NCBI RefSeq assembly: GCF_000244955.1
Contig: NZ_CM001439.1
Location: forward strand, 4,955,234 to 5,019,233
Direction of reading: 5' to 3'
Length of the DNA stretch: 64,000 nt
Origin: Saccharomonospora marina XMU15
GTDB lineage: Bacteria > Actinomycetota > Actinomycetes > Mycobacteriales > Pseudonocardiaceae
Positions 1 to 9,527 of the stretch are shown here, in pieces. Under the pieces are notes generated by a model. The model was not told the origin of the DNA and did no database searches. It worked only from the letters and a program-made list of their open reading frames with translations. The translations under genes were made by a program, and so were the position numbers. Every line of letters begins with the position of its first letter. Position 1 is the stretch's first letter.

Positions 1-311
1 AGCGAGGCGGGGCACCAGCGGAACGCTGGCTGGTCGACGGGGGTCCGCACGAGGTCGGCGTGATCCCGTCGGTGAGCAGGCCGTTCTGCGCCGCCTGCGA
101 GCGCACCAGGCTCACGGCCGACGGCGCGATCCGCTCGTGCCTGTTCAGTACCGACGAGACCGACCTGCGGCTGCTGCTGCGCGGTGGCGCGAGCGACGAG
201 GACATCGCCAACACCTGGCGAGCCACCATGTGGGGCAAACTCGCAGGCCATGAGATCAACGAGGCCGGATTCGCGCAGCCGATCCGGCCGATGAGCGCGA
301 TCGGAGGCTGA
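1..311 (+). CDS. moaA: GTP 3',8-cyclase MoaA, C-terminal part (cut by window edge)
   Basis: Carboxy-terminal third of the radical-SAM enzyme that starts molybdopterin synthesis by converting GTP to 3',8-cyclo-H2GTP. The reading frame is open from base 3, so the start lies outside the window. Visible family marks are the second [4Fe-4S] cluster cysteines, [14 protein letters not shown] followed 13 residues later by SCLF (C-x2-C-x13-C), and the conserved terminal Gly-Gly (MSAIGG). The stop is followed after 2 bases by moaD, so the two are probably co-transcribed. Identity is firm; the N-terminal SAM motif cannot be seen. Confidence 0.95.
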   Translation, partial: RGGAPAERWLVDGGPHEVGVIPSVSRPFCAACERTRLTADGAIRSCLFSTDETDLRLLLRGGASDEDIANTWRATMWGKLAGHEINEAGFAQPIRPMSAIGG

Positions 312-313
312 CC

Positions 314-619
314 GTGAGCTCGGCGACTTCAGGGCCGACCTCGCTCGACGAGGGGGAGCAGCACGCCACCACCGTGCTCGTGCGGTACTTCGCGTCCGCA
401 CGGGCGGCAAGCGGGGTGGATTCCGAACTCGTGCGCCTGCCACCGGGCGCGTCGGTGGGCGAGGCGGTCGATCAGTTGCGGGCGATGCATCCGGGTGAGC
501 TTGCTCGCATCCTCGACGCCGCGAGCTTCCTGCTCGACGGCATGGCCGTGCGCGATGTCACCAGGCAGCTCCCCGATGGAGCCGAGTTGGACGTGCTCCC
601 GCCCTTCGCGGGCGGCTGA
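314..619 (+). CDS. moaD: Molybdopterin synthase small subunit MoaD
   Basis: A 101-residue ubiquitin-fold sulfur carrier. It ends in Gly-Gly (PPFAGG), which is adenylated and thiocarboxylated and then inserted into the MoaE active site to build the dithiolene. The body shows the family pattern VRYFASARAASGV near residue 24 and LPDGAELDVLPPFAGG at the end. About 20 N-terminal residues before the fold are poorly conserved, so a later start is possible. The GTG start lies 2 bases after moaA. The MoaE partner is encoded as a MoaB-MoaE fusion at 2918-3880 on the other strand. Confidence 0.92.
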   Translation: MSSATSGPTSLDEGEQHATTVLVRYFASARAASGVDSELVRLPPGASVGEAVDQLRAMHPGELARILDAASFLLDGMAVRDVTRQLPDGAELDVLPPFAGG

Positions 620-724
620 CCCGCCGGTGATCCGCAGCGATCGCGAGTGATTTTCGTCATTTCGTGACCCTGCCGAGAGCGGCCGTTCACCGTGCGTACG
701 CCTGGCTCGCACAGGCTGAGCCGC

Positions 725-1588
725 ATGTCGCTCCCACGTCGCATGCTCGCGGCTGCGCTGTCGGCCCTGACCCTGTTCACGCTGCTCAGCGCCCCCGCGG
801 CGGCACACGACCGCCCCGGCGAGCGCAACGTGCGGCCACTCGCGCAGGCGCACGCGCACAACGACTACGAGCACTCCCGCCCGCTGTTCGACGCGCTCGA
901 CCACGGCTTCACCAGTGTCGAGGCCGACATCTACCTGGTCGGCGACCAGCTGCTGGTCGGGCACGACCCTGAGGATCTGACGCCGGAACGGACGCTGGAG
1001 TCGCTGTACCTGGAGCCGCTGCGCGAGCGGGTGATGGACAACCACGGCAAGGTCTACCGGCGCAAGATCGACTTCCAGTTGCTCGTGGACATCAAGAGCG
1101 AAGCGACCAGCACCTACGCCGCGCTGCAGCAACGGCTGCGTGACCGGCGGTACTCGTTCATGTTCACCTCCTACGACGCGGGCAAGGTGCGCCGACACGC
1201 CGTGACGGTGGTGCTTTCGGGCAACCGGCCCAGGGCGCAGTTGAGCGCGCAGCGGCACCGGCTGGCGTTCTACGACGGCCGCATCGCCGATCCGACCGAC
1301 CTCGGCCCCGGCTCCGACGCCGGCCTGACGCCGCTGGTGTCGGACAACTGGACCAAGCTGTTCTCCTGGACCGGAGAGGGCACCTTCCCGGCCCGGGAAC
1401 GCGCACGGCTGCGCGAGATCGTCGAGCAGGCGCACGCGGCAGGCCAGCGGGTGCGATTCTGGGCCACACCGGACAGCGACACCCCGGCGCGGACGGCGGT
1501 GTGGGAGGAGTTGCTGGCGGCCGGTGTGGATCACATCAACACAGATGATCTTGCCGGGCTCGCGGCTTTCCTGACGGCCGCGAGGTAG
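725..1588 (+). CDS. Secreted glycerophosphodiester phosphodiesterase-like (PI-PLC-like) protein
   Basis: Predicted exported phosphodiesterase of the PLC-like TIM-barrel superfamily (AIM6/GDPD-like). After a signal peptide (SLPRR, a hydrophobic stretch, then APAAAHD) comes the family core QAHAHNDYEHSRPLFDAL with GFTSVEADIYL and LLVGHD, which place the catalytic His and metal-binding Glu/Asp. The C-terminus (GVDHINTDDLAGL) is also family-like. ATG 725 is chosen because it gives a compact signal peptide; GTG 692 would add 11 residues in frame. The substrate is unknown; phospholipid head groups are a family-level guess. It stands alone between moaD and the rpf promoter region. Confidence 0.78.
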   Translation: MSLPRRMLAAALSALTLFTLLSAPAAAHDRPGERNVRPLAQAHAHNDYEHSRPLFDALDHGFTSVEADIYLVGDQLLVGHDPEDLTPERTLESLYLEPLRERVMDNHGKVYRRKIDFQLLVDIKSEATSTYAALQQRLRDRRYSFMFTSYDAGKVRRHAVTVVLSGNRPRAQLSAQRHRLAFYDGRIADPTDLGPGSDAGLTPLVSDNWTKLFSWTGEGTFPARERARLREIVEQAHAAGQRVRFWATPDSDTPARTAVWEELLAAGVDHINTDDLAGLAAFLTAAR

Positions 1589-1726
1589 TCACGAACGGAG
1601 CAAACGCGCTCCGACAGACGTGACCCATGCCTCACTTTGAGTGAAAAGTCTCGACTCGGATACGGCTCGATAACGGGGCCTCTACCAGCGAAAACACCAT
1701 GATCGTTGAAGGTTGCTTGCCGTTAC

Positions 1727-1742
1727 TGTGACTTAGCTCACG
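1727..1742 (+). promoter_or_regulatory. CRP/GlxR-type operator upstream of rpfA
   Basis: TGTGACTTAGCTCACG fits the CRP/GlxR half-sites TGTGA-N6-TCACA with one mismatch in the last base and carries the central TA seen in actinobacterial GlxR/Crp sites. It lies 262 bases before the rpf start codon in a 416-base gene-free stretch. CRP-family control of rpf genes is known in M. tuberculosis (Rv3676-rpfA), Corynebacterium (GlxR-rpf2) and Streptomyces. That makes this a likely genuine site; binding here is inference. Confidence 0.72.
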
Positions 1743-2658
<916 letters not shown>

Positions 2659-2697
2659 CCTCCCCGAAGGTCTGATGGTGCCGACGACGGCGCCGAT

Positions 2698-2764
2698 GCC
2701 TGCCGATCGCTGATCGGCAGGCACGGAAGGGGTCCCACCGCGTCCCCCGGGCGGTGGGACCCCT
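2698..2764 (+). terminator. Two tandem hairpins after rpfA
   Basis: Two perfect inverted repeats sit back to back. The first is GCCTGCCGATC-GCT-GATCGGCAGGC (2698-2722, 11-bp stem). The second has a 14-bp stem, arms 2728-2741 and 2751-2764, with a C-rich 9-base loop. No strong T tract follows. They lie between rpfA and the convergent moaBE gene and probably act as a two-way terminator. Confidence 0.75.
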
Positions 2765-2917
2765 CATCCCGTCCCTTGACAACAGCAAGACCGCTCTCGG
2801 CCCTGATCGACGGCCTTCGGCGAGCCGCCGTCCGGGGCCACCATCCAGGTAGGCATGCGGCTCCGCGGCGGAGGACCAGCCGGTCACCCGCGTCGGGCCA
2901 TCACCGGGCGGTACGGC

Positions 2918-3880
2918 TCAGGGCGAATTGACCCACTCGTCGGTGCCGTCGGCGAAGTGCTGGTGTTTCCACACCGGAAGTCGCGCCTTCACCTCGTCGA
3001 CCAGTTCGGCGCAGGTCGCGAAGGCCTCGGCCCTGTGCTCGGCGGCGACGGCGCAGGCAAGCGCCACATCGCCGATCTCCAAAGGGCCCAGCCGGTGGCT
3101 GACCGCCACCGCCCGCAGGCCGCTCCTTCGCCCGACAACCTCGGACACGACCCTGGCGAGCACCTCGCCCGCGGTCGGGTGTCCCTCGTAGTACAACGAG
3201 GTCACCGATCGGCCGTCGTCGTGATCGCGAACGACACCGCCGAAGGTCACCACGGCACCCGCGCCCGCCTCACGCACCAACTGGGCGTGCTCCTCCACCG
3301 ACAGCTCCGACTCGGTCACCTGCGCCAGCGCTACCCGAGCCGTCGGCGCAAGCTGCCCGTTCTCCTGCTGGTCACCGTTCTCGTGCTGGCTGTCGGCACC
3401 GATCCTCGGGTGGTCGCCGCCTGCGATCTGGTCGACGGCATGGTCGAGCACGGCGGCAAGCACCTCGAGCCCGTCGCTCACCCCGCCACGCGAACCCGGC
3501 AGGTTCACGATCAGTGTCCGGCCCGCGACACCGGCCATGCCTCGCGACAGGATCGCGGTCGCCACCTTCTCCTGCCCCGCCGCCCTCACCGCGTCGGCAA
3601 TCCCGGGAAGCTCGTAGTCGAGCACCTGGGCTGTCGCCTCGGGAGTGCGGTCGGTCGGTGAGATCCCCGTGCCGCCCGTGGTGATCACGACGTCGACCTC
3701 GTCGGAGAGGCTTTCCCGCAGCGCCTGCGCCACCGGCTCACCGTCGGGCACCACGACCGGTTCGGGCACCTCGTAGGAACGCTCGGCCAGCCACCTGGTG
3801 ATGATGGGGCCGGTCTGGTCGGCGTAGACGCCGTTGGCGGCGCGGTTCGAGGCCACGATCACCCTCGCGGTGCGCTTCAT
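2918..3880 (-). CDS. moaE: MoaB/Mog - MoaE fusion protein (molybdopterin adenylyltransferase-like plus molybdopterin synthase large subunit)
   Basis: A 320-residue two-domain molybdenum-cofactor protein. Residues 1-156 are a MoaB/MogA domain with VVITTGGTGISPTDRTPEAT and NLPGSRGGVSDGLEVL, the MPT-binding signature. Residues about 157-185 form a hydrophilic Gln/Asn/Gly-rich linker. Residues about 186-320 are MoaE, with TSLYYEGHPTAGEV, SHRLGPLEIGDVAL and LPVWKHQHFADG, the lysine and contact residues for MoaD. In M. tuberculosis mog and moaE2 are separate adjacent genes. The ATG at 3880 overlaps the moaC stop (ATGA), so translation is coupled. An open frame extends further upstream inside moaC but is not used. 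Confidence 0.9.
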   Translation of the reverse strand: MKRTARVIVASNRAANGVYADQTGPIITRWLAERSYEVPEPVVVPDGEPVAQALRESLSDEVDVVITTGGTGISPTDRTPEATAQVLDYELPGIADAVRAAGQEKVATAILSRGMAGVAGRTLIVNLPGSRGGVSDGLEVLAAVLDHAVDQIAGGDHPRIGADSQHENGDQQENGQLAPTARVALAQVTESELSVEEHAQLVREAGAGAVVTFGGVVRDHDDGRSVTSLYYEGHPTAGEVLARVVSEVVGRRSGLRAVAVSHRLGPLEIGDVALACAVAAEHRAEAFATCAELVDEVKARLPVWKHQHFADGTDEWVNSP

Positions 3881-4362
3881 CGGTGCTCCTCCCGACGCCA
3901 GGTCCCGGTCTTGCCGCCTGCCTTGCTCTCCAGCCGCACCTCGTCCAGCGAGGCGGCGGGATCGACCGCCTTGATCATGTCGTGCAGCGTCAGCCCGGCC
4001 ACCGCGACGGCGGTGAGCGCCTCCATCTCCACACCCGTGCGGTCGCTGGTTCGAGCCGTCGCCTCGATGCGCACGCTGTCGGTGTCGAGTTGGAAGTCCA
4101 GGTCCACCTTGCTCAACGCGATCTGGTGGCACAGCGGGATCAACTCGGGCGTGCGTTTGGCGCCGAGGACTCCCGCGATGCGCGCGGTAGCCAGGGCGTC
4201 GCCCTTGGGCAGCCCGTTCGACGAAAGTAGCCGCAGCACCTCCGAGGTGGTGCGCACCCTGCCACTGGCCACCGCGGTGCGCGCGGTCACCTCCTTGCCG
4301 GAGACGTCGACCATCCGCGCCGCGCCGGTCTCGTCGACGTGGCTGAGCTCACTCATGCTCAC
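3877..4362 (-). CDS. moaC: Cyclic pyranopterin monophosphate synthase MoaC
   Basis: Converts 3',8-cyclo-H2GTP, the MoaA product, to cyclic pyranopterin monophosphate. The 161 residues match the family's usual length and show GTVRMVDVSGKEVT-like opening residues, LIPLCHQIALSKVDLDF, the catalytic region GVEMEALTAVAVAGLTLHDMIKAVDP, and a GTW-rich tail. GTG 4362 and ATG 4356 are both possible starts; neither has a clear ribosome-binding site. It overlaps the fusion gene downstream by 4 bases and follows the malic enzyme gene by 18 bases, so the three are probably one transcript. Confidence 0.95.
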   Translation of the reverse strand: MSMSELSHVDETGAARMVDVSGKEVTARTAVASGRVRTTSEVLRLLSSNGLPKGDALATARIAGVLGAKRTPELIPLCHQIALSKVDLDFQLDTDSVRIEATARTSDRTGVEMEALTAVAVAGLTLHDMIKAVDPAASLDEVRLESKAGGKTGTWRREEHR

Positions 4363-4375
4363 TCATGTCACTCAT
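4349..4375 (-). other. Tiny ORF and repeated ATGAGTGA start region before moaC
   Basis: Between the malic enzyme stop and moaC the 8-base motif ATGAGTGA occurs three times, 9 to 10 bases apart. The first two ATGs (4375, 4366) share a frame that reads MSDMSEHE and stops at 4349, just past the moaC ATG at 4356. This could pass ribosomes from the upstream gene to moaC, or could simply be a replication-slippage product. No ribosome-binding site is visible for the tiny frame. Confidence 0.3.
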
Positions 4376-4380
4376 GTCAC

Positions 4381-5784
4381 TCACGATGCCGAGGCTACTT
4401 CTTCTTCGCCACGAGCGGCGGCCCTGACCGCCTCGGCGACGGCGGGCGCGACCGCCGAGTCGAACACGCTCGGCACGATGAAGGACGCGTTGAGCCGGTC
4501 GTCCACGACGTCGGCGATGGCGTTGGCCGCGGCCAGCAGCATCTCGTCGTCGATCTGGTGCGCCTGCGCGTCGAGCAGTCCTCGGAAGAAACCCGGGAAC
4601 GCCAGCACGTTGTTGATCTGGTTCGGGTAGTCGCTGCGCCCGGTCGCCACGACGGCGGCGTGCCGCTGCGCTTCCAGCGGATCGATCTCCGGGTCGGGGT
4701 TGGCCAGCGCGAAAACCACGGCGTCGTCGGCCATCGTCGCGACGTGCTCGGCGCCGAACAGGTTCGGGGCCGACACGCCGATGAACACGTCCGCCCCCAC
4801 CAGCGCCTCGTGCAGGGTGCCGGAGAAGCCCTCCTTGTTGGTGTTCTCGGCCACCCAGCGCAGGTTGTCGTCGAGGTGGCGCCTTGCTCCGTGCACGGCC
4901 CCGTCGATGTCGACGGCGACGATGTCGGCGGGTGCCTTACGCAGCAGCAGCCGGATGATCGCCGAACCGGCGGCGCCGACACCGCTGACGACGATCCGGC
5001 ATTTCTCGATCGGTTTGCCGATCACGCGTAACGCGTTGCGAAGGGCCGCCACCACGACGATCGCCGTGCCGTGCTGATCGTCGTGGAACACCGGGATGTC
5101 CAACTGTTCCCGCAGCCGTGCCTCGATCTCGAAACACCGAGGCGCGGCGATGTCCTCCAGGTTGATTCCCGCGTAGACCGGGGCCAGCGCGCGAACGATG
5201 CGGATGATCTCGTCGGGGTCCTGCGTGTCGAGGCACACCGGCCACGCATCAACCCCCGCGAACTTCTTGAACAGCGCAGCCTTGCCCTCCATCACCGGCA
5301 ACGCCGCGGCCGGGCCGATGTTGCCGAGCCCGAGCACGGCCGAGCCGTCGGTGACCACCGCGACCGTGTTGCGCTTGATCGTGAGCCTGCGCGCGTCGTC
5401 GGGGTTCGCGGCGATCGCCTGGCAGACCCGTGCGACCCCGGGGGTGTAGGCGCGTGAGAGGTCGTCCCGGTTTCGCAACGCGACCTTGGGGGTCACCTCC
5501 AGCTTGCCGCCAAGGTGCATCAGGAACGTGCGGTCGGACACCTTGCGCACGCGAACACCCGCCAGCGTGTCGAGCGCCTTGGTGATGTCCTCCGCGTGAT
5601 CGGCCGACAGCACGTTGGCAGTGATGTCCACCACGATGAAATCGGAGTGCGACTCGACGACGTCGAACGCGGTGAGCACACCGCCGACCCGGCCCACGGC
5701 GCTGGTCAGATCACCCGCGGCACTGGCCGACGGCGGGGCTTCCAGTCGCACGGTGATCGAGTAACCGGGCCCGGGAACCGGCAT
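4381..5784 (-). CDS. NAD(P)-dependent malic enzyme with N-terminal ACT domain
   Basis: Oxidative decarboxylation of malate to pyruvate. The 467 residues are the short bacterial type. Residues 1-90 look like an ACT regulatory domain ([20 protein letters not shown]). The malic N-terminal domain has [12 protein letters not shown] with the catalytic Tyr, [18 protein letters not shown] with the catalytic Lys, and FHDDQHGTA for metal binding. The NAD domain has [12 protein letters not shown] and ALANPDPEI. The ATG follows a G-rich ribosome-binding region. The stop lies 18 bases before moaC. There is no obvious functional link to cofactor synthesis other than a shared transcript. Confidence 0.93.
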   Translation of the reverse strand: MPVPGPGYSITVRLEAPPSASAAGDLTSAVGRVGGVLTAFDVVESHSDFIVVDITANVLSADHAEDITKALDTLAGVRVRKVSDRTFLMHLGGKLEVTPKVALRNRDDLSRAYTPGVARVCQAIAANPDDARRLTIKRNTVAVVTDGSAVLGLGNIGPAAALPVMEGKAALFKKFAGVDAWPVCLDTQDPDEIIRIVRALAPVYAGINLEDIAAPRCFEIEARLREQLDIPVFHDDQHGTAIVVVAALRNALRVIGKPIEKCRIVVSGVGAAGSAIIRLLLRKAPADIVAVDIDGAVHGARRHLDDNLRWVAENTNKEGFSGTLHEALVGADVFIGVSAPNLFGAEHVATMADDAVVFALANPDPEIDPLEAQRHAAVVATGRSDYPNQINNVLAFPGFFRGLLDAQAHQIDDEMLLAAANAIADVVDDRLNASFIVPSVFDSAVAPAVAEAVRAAARGEEEVASAS

Positions 5785-5879
5785 GGGACTACCCCCGCAT
5801 CAGGAACTCTGCGATATACGGGGAAACATTAGCTCCCCGGGTGTCCGGGCAGACGGCCAGGATGGTGACTGACCAGTAA

Positions 5880-6071
5880 CTATGCGGGCTTGTTGATCTC
5901 GGTGTGCGGGTGCTCGTACGGCACGGAGTCCAGCGGGAAGGTAACGTCGCCGAACGGCGAGAGTGCGCCCTGCCGGTCGGCGGCGAGCTCGGAAACCGGG
6001 TGCTCGCCCACGGGTACCTCCGGCCAGGTGGGGTCGATCCGCTTGCGCTTGCGGTCGTCCGACTTCGCCAC
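5880..6071 (-). CDS. Small conserved hydrophilic protein, function unknown
   Basis: A 63-residue charged protein starting VAKSDDRKRKRIDPTWPEVPVGEHP and ending PYEHPHTEINKPA, with no membrane segment. The GTG start is chosen because GGAGG lies 5 bases before it; an ATG 12 bases upstream has no comparable site. It sits where Rv0863, also a short unknown protein, lies in M. tuberculosis, between the moaC cluster and the helicase-associated gene. That conserved position is the main reason to believe it is real. It is transcribed divergently from the helicase-associated gene. Confidence 0.6.
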   Translation of the reverse strand: MAKSDDRKRKRIDPTWPEVPVGEHPVSELAADRQGALSPFGDVTFPLDSVPYEHPHTEINKPA

Positions 6072-6138
6072 GTCGTCCTCCATCCGCTCAACCAACGACT
6101 GAGCACAGTGTGCCCGATGGCCTCGAACGGGAGATATC

Positions 6139-8388
6139 GTGGTCACGATGGCCGCCACCTCTCTCGCGGACTGGCTGTGCTCGGCATCCGACGACCTGCT
6201 GACCAACCTGCTGTGTGCCAGGCGCGACCTCGCGACGCCCCCGCCTGCCGACTCCGCCGTGCTCGCCACCCGCGCGAGCACGGCGGGCTCGATCGCGCGC
6301 GCGTGCGAACGGCTCGACGCCGCGACGCTGGCGGTGCTGGAGACACTGCTGGTGGCAGGCGCCGACACCGAACCGGTGCACGGCGCCCGCGTCGCCGAGC
6401 TCGCGGGCGAGGACATCACGGTCCAACTCGACCGGCTGCGGGTGCTCGCGCTCGTCTGGGGCGACGACGAGGGACTTCGCGTCCCGCCCGCCGCACGCGA
6501 GGTGTTCGGCCCGTTCCCAGCCGGGCTGGGCACTTCCTGCCCGGACCTGTCAGCCTCGGACCTGCCCGGCACGCTCGCGCAAGTGGGTGAGGACGAGCGA
6601 GCGTTGCTCGACGTGCTCGCCAAGGGCCCACCCATAGGCCGGACCAGGGACGCGGCGGCGGAGGTGACCGACCCGTCGGCCGCCACCCCCGTGCGGCGAC
6701 TGCTGGCGCGCGGGCTGCTGCTACGCAGGGACGAGGCGACCGTGGAGCTGCCGAGGGAGGTCGGTATCGCGCTGCGGGGCGGCAGGGTCATCGAGGACGG
6801 CAAGCTCCGAGAACCCCCGCTGCCCGTCACCAGGCGCGAGCGTTCCACGGTGGACCAGGCCGCGGCCGGTGAGGCGATGGAGTTCGTTCGCCTGCTGGAA
6901 TCGCTGCTGATGCTGTGGTCGCAGCAGCCTTCACCCGTGTTGAAGGCGGGCGGGCTCGGGACGCGGGAGCTCAAGCGCGTCGCCAAGGAACTCGACGCCG
7001 ACGAGGAAAGGGCCGCGCTGCTGGTGGAGTTGGCCGTCGGTGCCGGACTGGCGGCGGCGAGTGAGGAGACCACCGCCGAATGGCTGCCGACGACGCTGGC
7101 CGACTCGTGGTTGGCGGCACCGCCCGCGGGTCGCTGGCTCACCATCGCCCGTGCCTGGCTGGAGCTGCCCCGGTTGCCCGGTTTGGCGGGCACGAGAGAT
7201 CCAAGAGACAAGGCACTCGCGCCGCTGTCGGAGGAGTTGCGCCGACCGCAGGCACCCACGGCTCGCAGGCGGGTACTGCAGGCGCTGTCGGAATTACCCG
7301 AAGGGGCCGGGGTCGACGACGTGGAAGCGCTCGTGGCTCTGCTCGCGTGGCGGGCTCCAAGGTGGGGCGGCAGGCTGCGCGACGAGATGGTGCGCTGGGC
7401 GATGGCCGAGGCCACTGCCATCGGCGTGGTGGCGCTGGGTTCGGTGCCCGCCGCCACCACGCAACTGCTGGCGGGCGAGCAGCACGCCGCGGCCTCCGCC
7501 ATGGCGGAGGCGATGCCGAAGCCGGTGGATCACGTGCTCGTGCAGGCCGACCTCACGGTGGTGGCTCCCGGCCCGCTGGAGCCGGAACTGGCAACGGAGA
7601 TCGCGGCGGTCGCCGATGTGGAGTCGGCAGGCCACGCGACGATGTACCGCGTCGGCGAGGCGTCCGTGCGGCGGGCACTGGACAGCGGGCGCACAGCTGC
7701 GGAACTGCACGAACTCTTTCGCACCCGTTCGGCCACCCCGGTACCGCAATCGCTTTCGTACCTGATCGACGACGTGGCTCGCAGGCACGGCAGGCTGCGC
7801 GGCGGCACGGCCGCGTCGTTTCTTCGCTGCGACGACGAAGTGCTGATCGCGGAGGTTCTCGGCAGCGGTGTCGCCGACGAGTACGAGCTTCGCAAGATCG
7901 CTCCCACGGTGCTGGTGAGCCCGTACCCGCTCGCGGAGGTGTTGCAGGGCCTGAGGGCGGCGGGGTTCGCGCCCGCGGCGGAAGGACCGGACGGCCGCAT
8001 CGTCGACCTACGGCCCAGCGGCAAGCGGATCGCCGCTCGGGGCCGCCCCGCGCGGCGCGGCGCCGCCGAGCCCACCGGCGTCAGCGCGGAGCAGCTGAAC
8101 GCCGTCATCGCCCACATCCGGACGGGAGACAAGGCGGCACGCAGCCGCAGGGGCACGGTGGTGCGCCTGCCCGGCGGTGGCGGGGCGGACACCTCGGCGA
8201 CGCTGGCCCTGCTCGCCAAAGCCACACGCGAGCAACGGGAGGTGTGGATCGGCTTCGTCGACTCGCACGGCACGGCGGCGCAGCGGGTGATCACGCCGGT
8301 GCGGGTCGGCGGCGGCATTCTGGAAGGTTCCGACAACGAGCGCTACCCGCTGCACCGCATCACCTCGGCGGCACTCGTGGAGGACTGA
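6139..8388 (+). CDS. Helicase-associated protein (XPB/Ssl2-like helicase N-terminal domain family, Rv0862c-like)
   Basis: A 749-residue protein without Walker motifs. It matches the actinobacterial family annotated as helicase-associated (Helicase_C_3/XPB-Ssl2 N-terminal-like), known as the usual neighbour of the XPB helicase. N-terminal part (about 1-250): winged-helix-like repeats with ACERLDAATLAVLETLL. Middle: MPKPVDHVLVQADLTVVAPGPLEPELA. C-terminus: REQREVWIGFVDSHGTAAQRVITPVRV, resembling a WYL-type effector domain. Function is inferred from pairing: probably a partner in DNA repair or remodelling. The XPB gene is not adjacent here but 15 kb away at 23615. GTG 6139 has GGGAG in front; ATG 6148 is an alternative. 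Confidence 0.8.
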   Translation: MVTMAATSLADWLCSASDDLLTNLLCARRDLATPPPADSAVLATRASTAGSIARACERLDAATLAVLETLLVAGADTEPVHGARVAELAGEDITVQLDRLRVLALVWGDDEGLRVPPAAREVFGPFPAGLGTSCPDLSASDLPGTLAQVGEDERALLDVLAKGPPIGRTRDAAAEVTDPSAATPVRRLLARGLLLRRDEATVELPREVGIALRGGRVIEDGKLREPPLPVTRRERSTVDQAAAGEAMEFVRLLESLLMLWSQQPSPVLKAGGLGTRELKRVAKELDADEERAALLVELAVGAGLAAASEETTAEWLPTTLADSWLAAPPAGRWLTIARAWLELPRLPGLAGTRDPRDKALAPLSEELRRPQAPTARRRVLQALSELPEGAGVDDVEALVALLAWRAPRWGGRLRDEMVRWAMAEATAIGVVALGSVPAATTQLLAGEQHAAASAMAEAMPKPVDHVLVQADLTVVAPGPLEPELATEIAAVADVESAGHATMYRVGEASVRRALDSGRTAAELHELFRTRSATPVPQSLSYLIDDVARRHGRLRGGTAASFLRCDDEVLIAEVLGSGVADEYELRKIAPTVLVSPYPLAEVLQGLRAAGFAPAAEGPDGRIVDLRPSGKRIAARGRPARRGAAEPTGVSAEQLNAVIAHIRTGDKAARSRRGTVVRLPGGGGADTSATLALLAKATREQREVWIGFVDSHGTAAQRVITPVRVGGGILEGSDNERYPLHRITSAALVED

Positions 8389-8415
8389 TCCCGTAGGCGC
8401 CCGGATGCGTTCCGG

Positions 8416-8476
8416 AACGCAGGACTCGCGGGCGAGAGCGCAGGACTCGCGGGCGGGAACGCAGGACTCGCGGGGT
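8416..8476. repeat. 21-bp tandem repeat array A (3 units)
   Basis: Three head-to-tail 21-bp units with core GCAGGACTCGCGGGC (8416-8436, 8437-8457, 8458-8478). The last unit runs into the stop codon of the convergent DUF742 gene. The same unit occurs in three other arrays in this window. It has no internal dyad, so it is not a simple hairpin terminator. Confidence 0.9.
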
Positions 8477-8970
8477 TACAGCGAGCGCAGGCCTTCCAGA
8501 ATCTTCGTCATGAAGTCGTGCGAGGAGCGGTCGGACAACACGAAGCCCGGCTGCTGAACCTGCACGGCCCCGGAGTTCTCGAGGTCGTCCACGATCACCT
8601 TCACCACCCCCAGCGGCAGTCCCGCGAAAGCGGCGATCTCGGCGATCGAATGCACCTCAACGCACAGGTCGCAGATGAATCGCTGCTCGGGTGAGCTGAC
8701 ACCGTGGTACTGCCTGCCGCGTTCGGTGGTAGCCACCAACGCCTCCAGCGCCAGTTCCTTCGCGGGCCGGGTCCGCCCGCCGGTGCGCGCGTAGGGCCGA
8801 ACCAGCGACCGGTGAGTGAACCGTGGCGGGGGCGGGGGCTGCGCGCGGACACGCTTGGTCAGCTGGGCAACGTGCCGGACGCTGCCGAGGTCGAACCTGC
8901 TCGGCGAGTCGAAATGCTCGCGGCCCGTGCCCTTGTTGAGGGCCTCCCACTCGTCCACTGTCCTATCCAC
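8476..8970 (-). CDS. DUF742 protein, extra copy (CvnC-like)
   Basis: Conservon component C with a winged-helix-like DUF742 fold; its exact role is unknown. Of 164 residues, about 60-164 form the domain: [31 protein letters not shown], then [34 protein letters not shown] and a C-terminal [13 protein letters not shown]. Conserved CxLC cysteines are present. GTG 8970 is preceded by an AGGGCGG-like site and overlaps the stop of the upstream Roadblock gene by 8 bases, so the pair is coupled. It repeats the B-C gene order of the main conservon upstream, with no second GTPase following. Confidence 0.88.
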   Translation of the reverse strand: MDRTVDEWEALNKGTGREHFDSPSRFDLGSVRHVAQLTKRVRAQPPPPPRFTHRSLVRPYARTGGRTRPAKELALEALVATTERGRQYHGVSSPEQRFICDLCVEVHSIAEIAAFAGLPLGVVKVIVDDLENSGAVQVQQPGFVLSDRSSHDFMTKILEGLRSL

Positions 8971-9382
8971 GCACACCGCCCTGCAGCTGAGCACGCAACT
9001 CGGGAGTCAACTGCTGGCCTACCCGATCGACGAGCAGTGTCATCTCGTACGCGACCGTGCCGATGTCCGCCGTCGGCGCGGCGAGCACGGCAAGGCACGA
9101 ACCATCGCTGATCGACATGAGAAACAGGTAGCCACGCTCCATCTCGACAACGGTTTGATGGACAGTACCGCCCTCGAAGCACCGCGAAGCACCCAATGTG
9201 AGCGAAACCAGTCCCGAGGCGACGGCGGACAGTTGCTCCGCCCGCTCCCTCGGCAAGCCGTCGGAAGCTGACAGGAGCAGCCCATCCGCCGACACCACCA
9301 CGGCGTGTGCGGCGCCCGGCACCCTTCGTACGAAATCGGTGATCAGCCAGCCGAAACCGTCACGCTGCGCCGAAGCTGTCAC
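8963..9382 (-). CDS. Roadblock/LC7 domain protein, extra copy (CvnB-like)
   Basis: A 139-residue single-domain Roadblock protein. In conservons such proteins bind and act as a non-catalytic partner or GAP-like regulator of the MglA-like GTPase. Motifs: [71 protein letters not shown]. It is highly similar to the other copy at 10957-11415, which suggests duplication. GTG 9382 is chosen for the AGGAGG four bases before it; an in-frame start at 9418 lacks such a site. It follows the GTPase gene by about 145 bases, so it may have its own promoter. Confidence 0.9.
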   Translation of the reverse strand: MTASAQRDGFGWLITDFVRRVPGAAHAVVVSADGLLLSASDGLPRERAEQLSAVASGLVSLTLGASRCFEGGTVHQTVVEMERGYLFLMSISDGSCLAVLAAPTADIGTVAYEMTLLVDRVGQQLTPELRAQLQGGVRG

Positions 9383-9527
9383 TGTCCCTCCTCGCCTGCC
9401 GCCCGGTTTCGCCCTCACCCAGCGGCAAGACTATTAGCCAGGTCAAACCTGTCGAGGGCACAAGCCTCATTCGCTCGGGTGAATCACTCCGGGTACCGGT
9501 GCGGCGCACCCCGAGGAACCGGGTGGC

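Noticed and set aside
5880-7502. A 540-codon reverse frame covering the helicase-associated gene
   Set aside because: Only its last 63 codons (5880-6071) have a good ribosome-binding site and conserved-looking sequence; the rest is Ser/Ala-rich shadow sequence.
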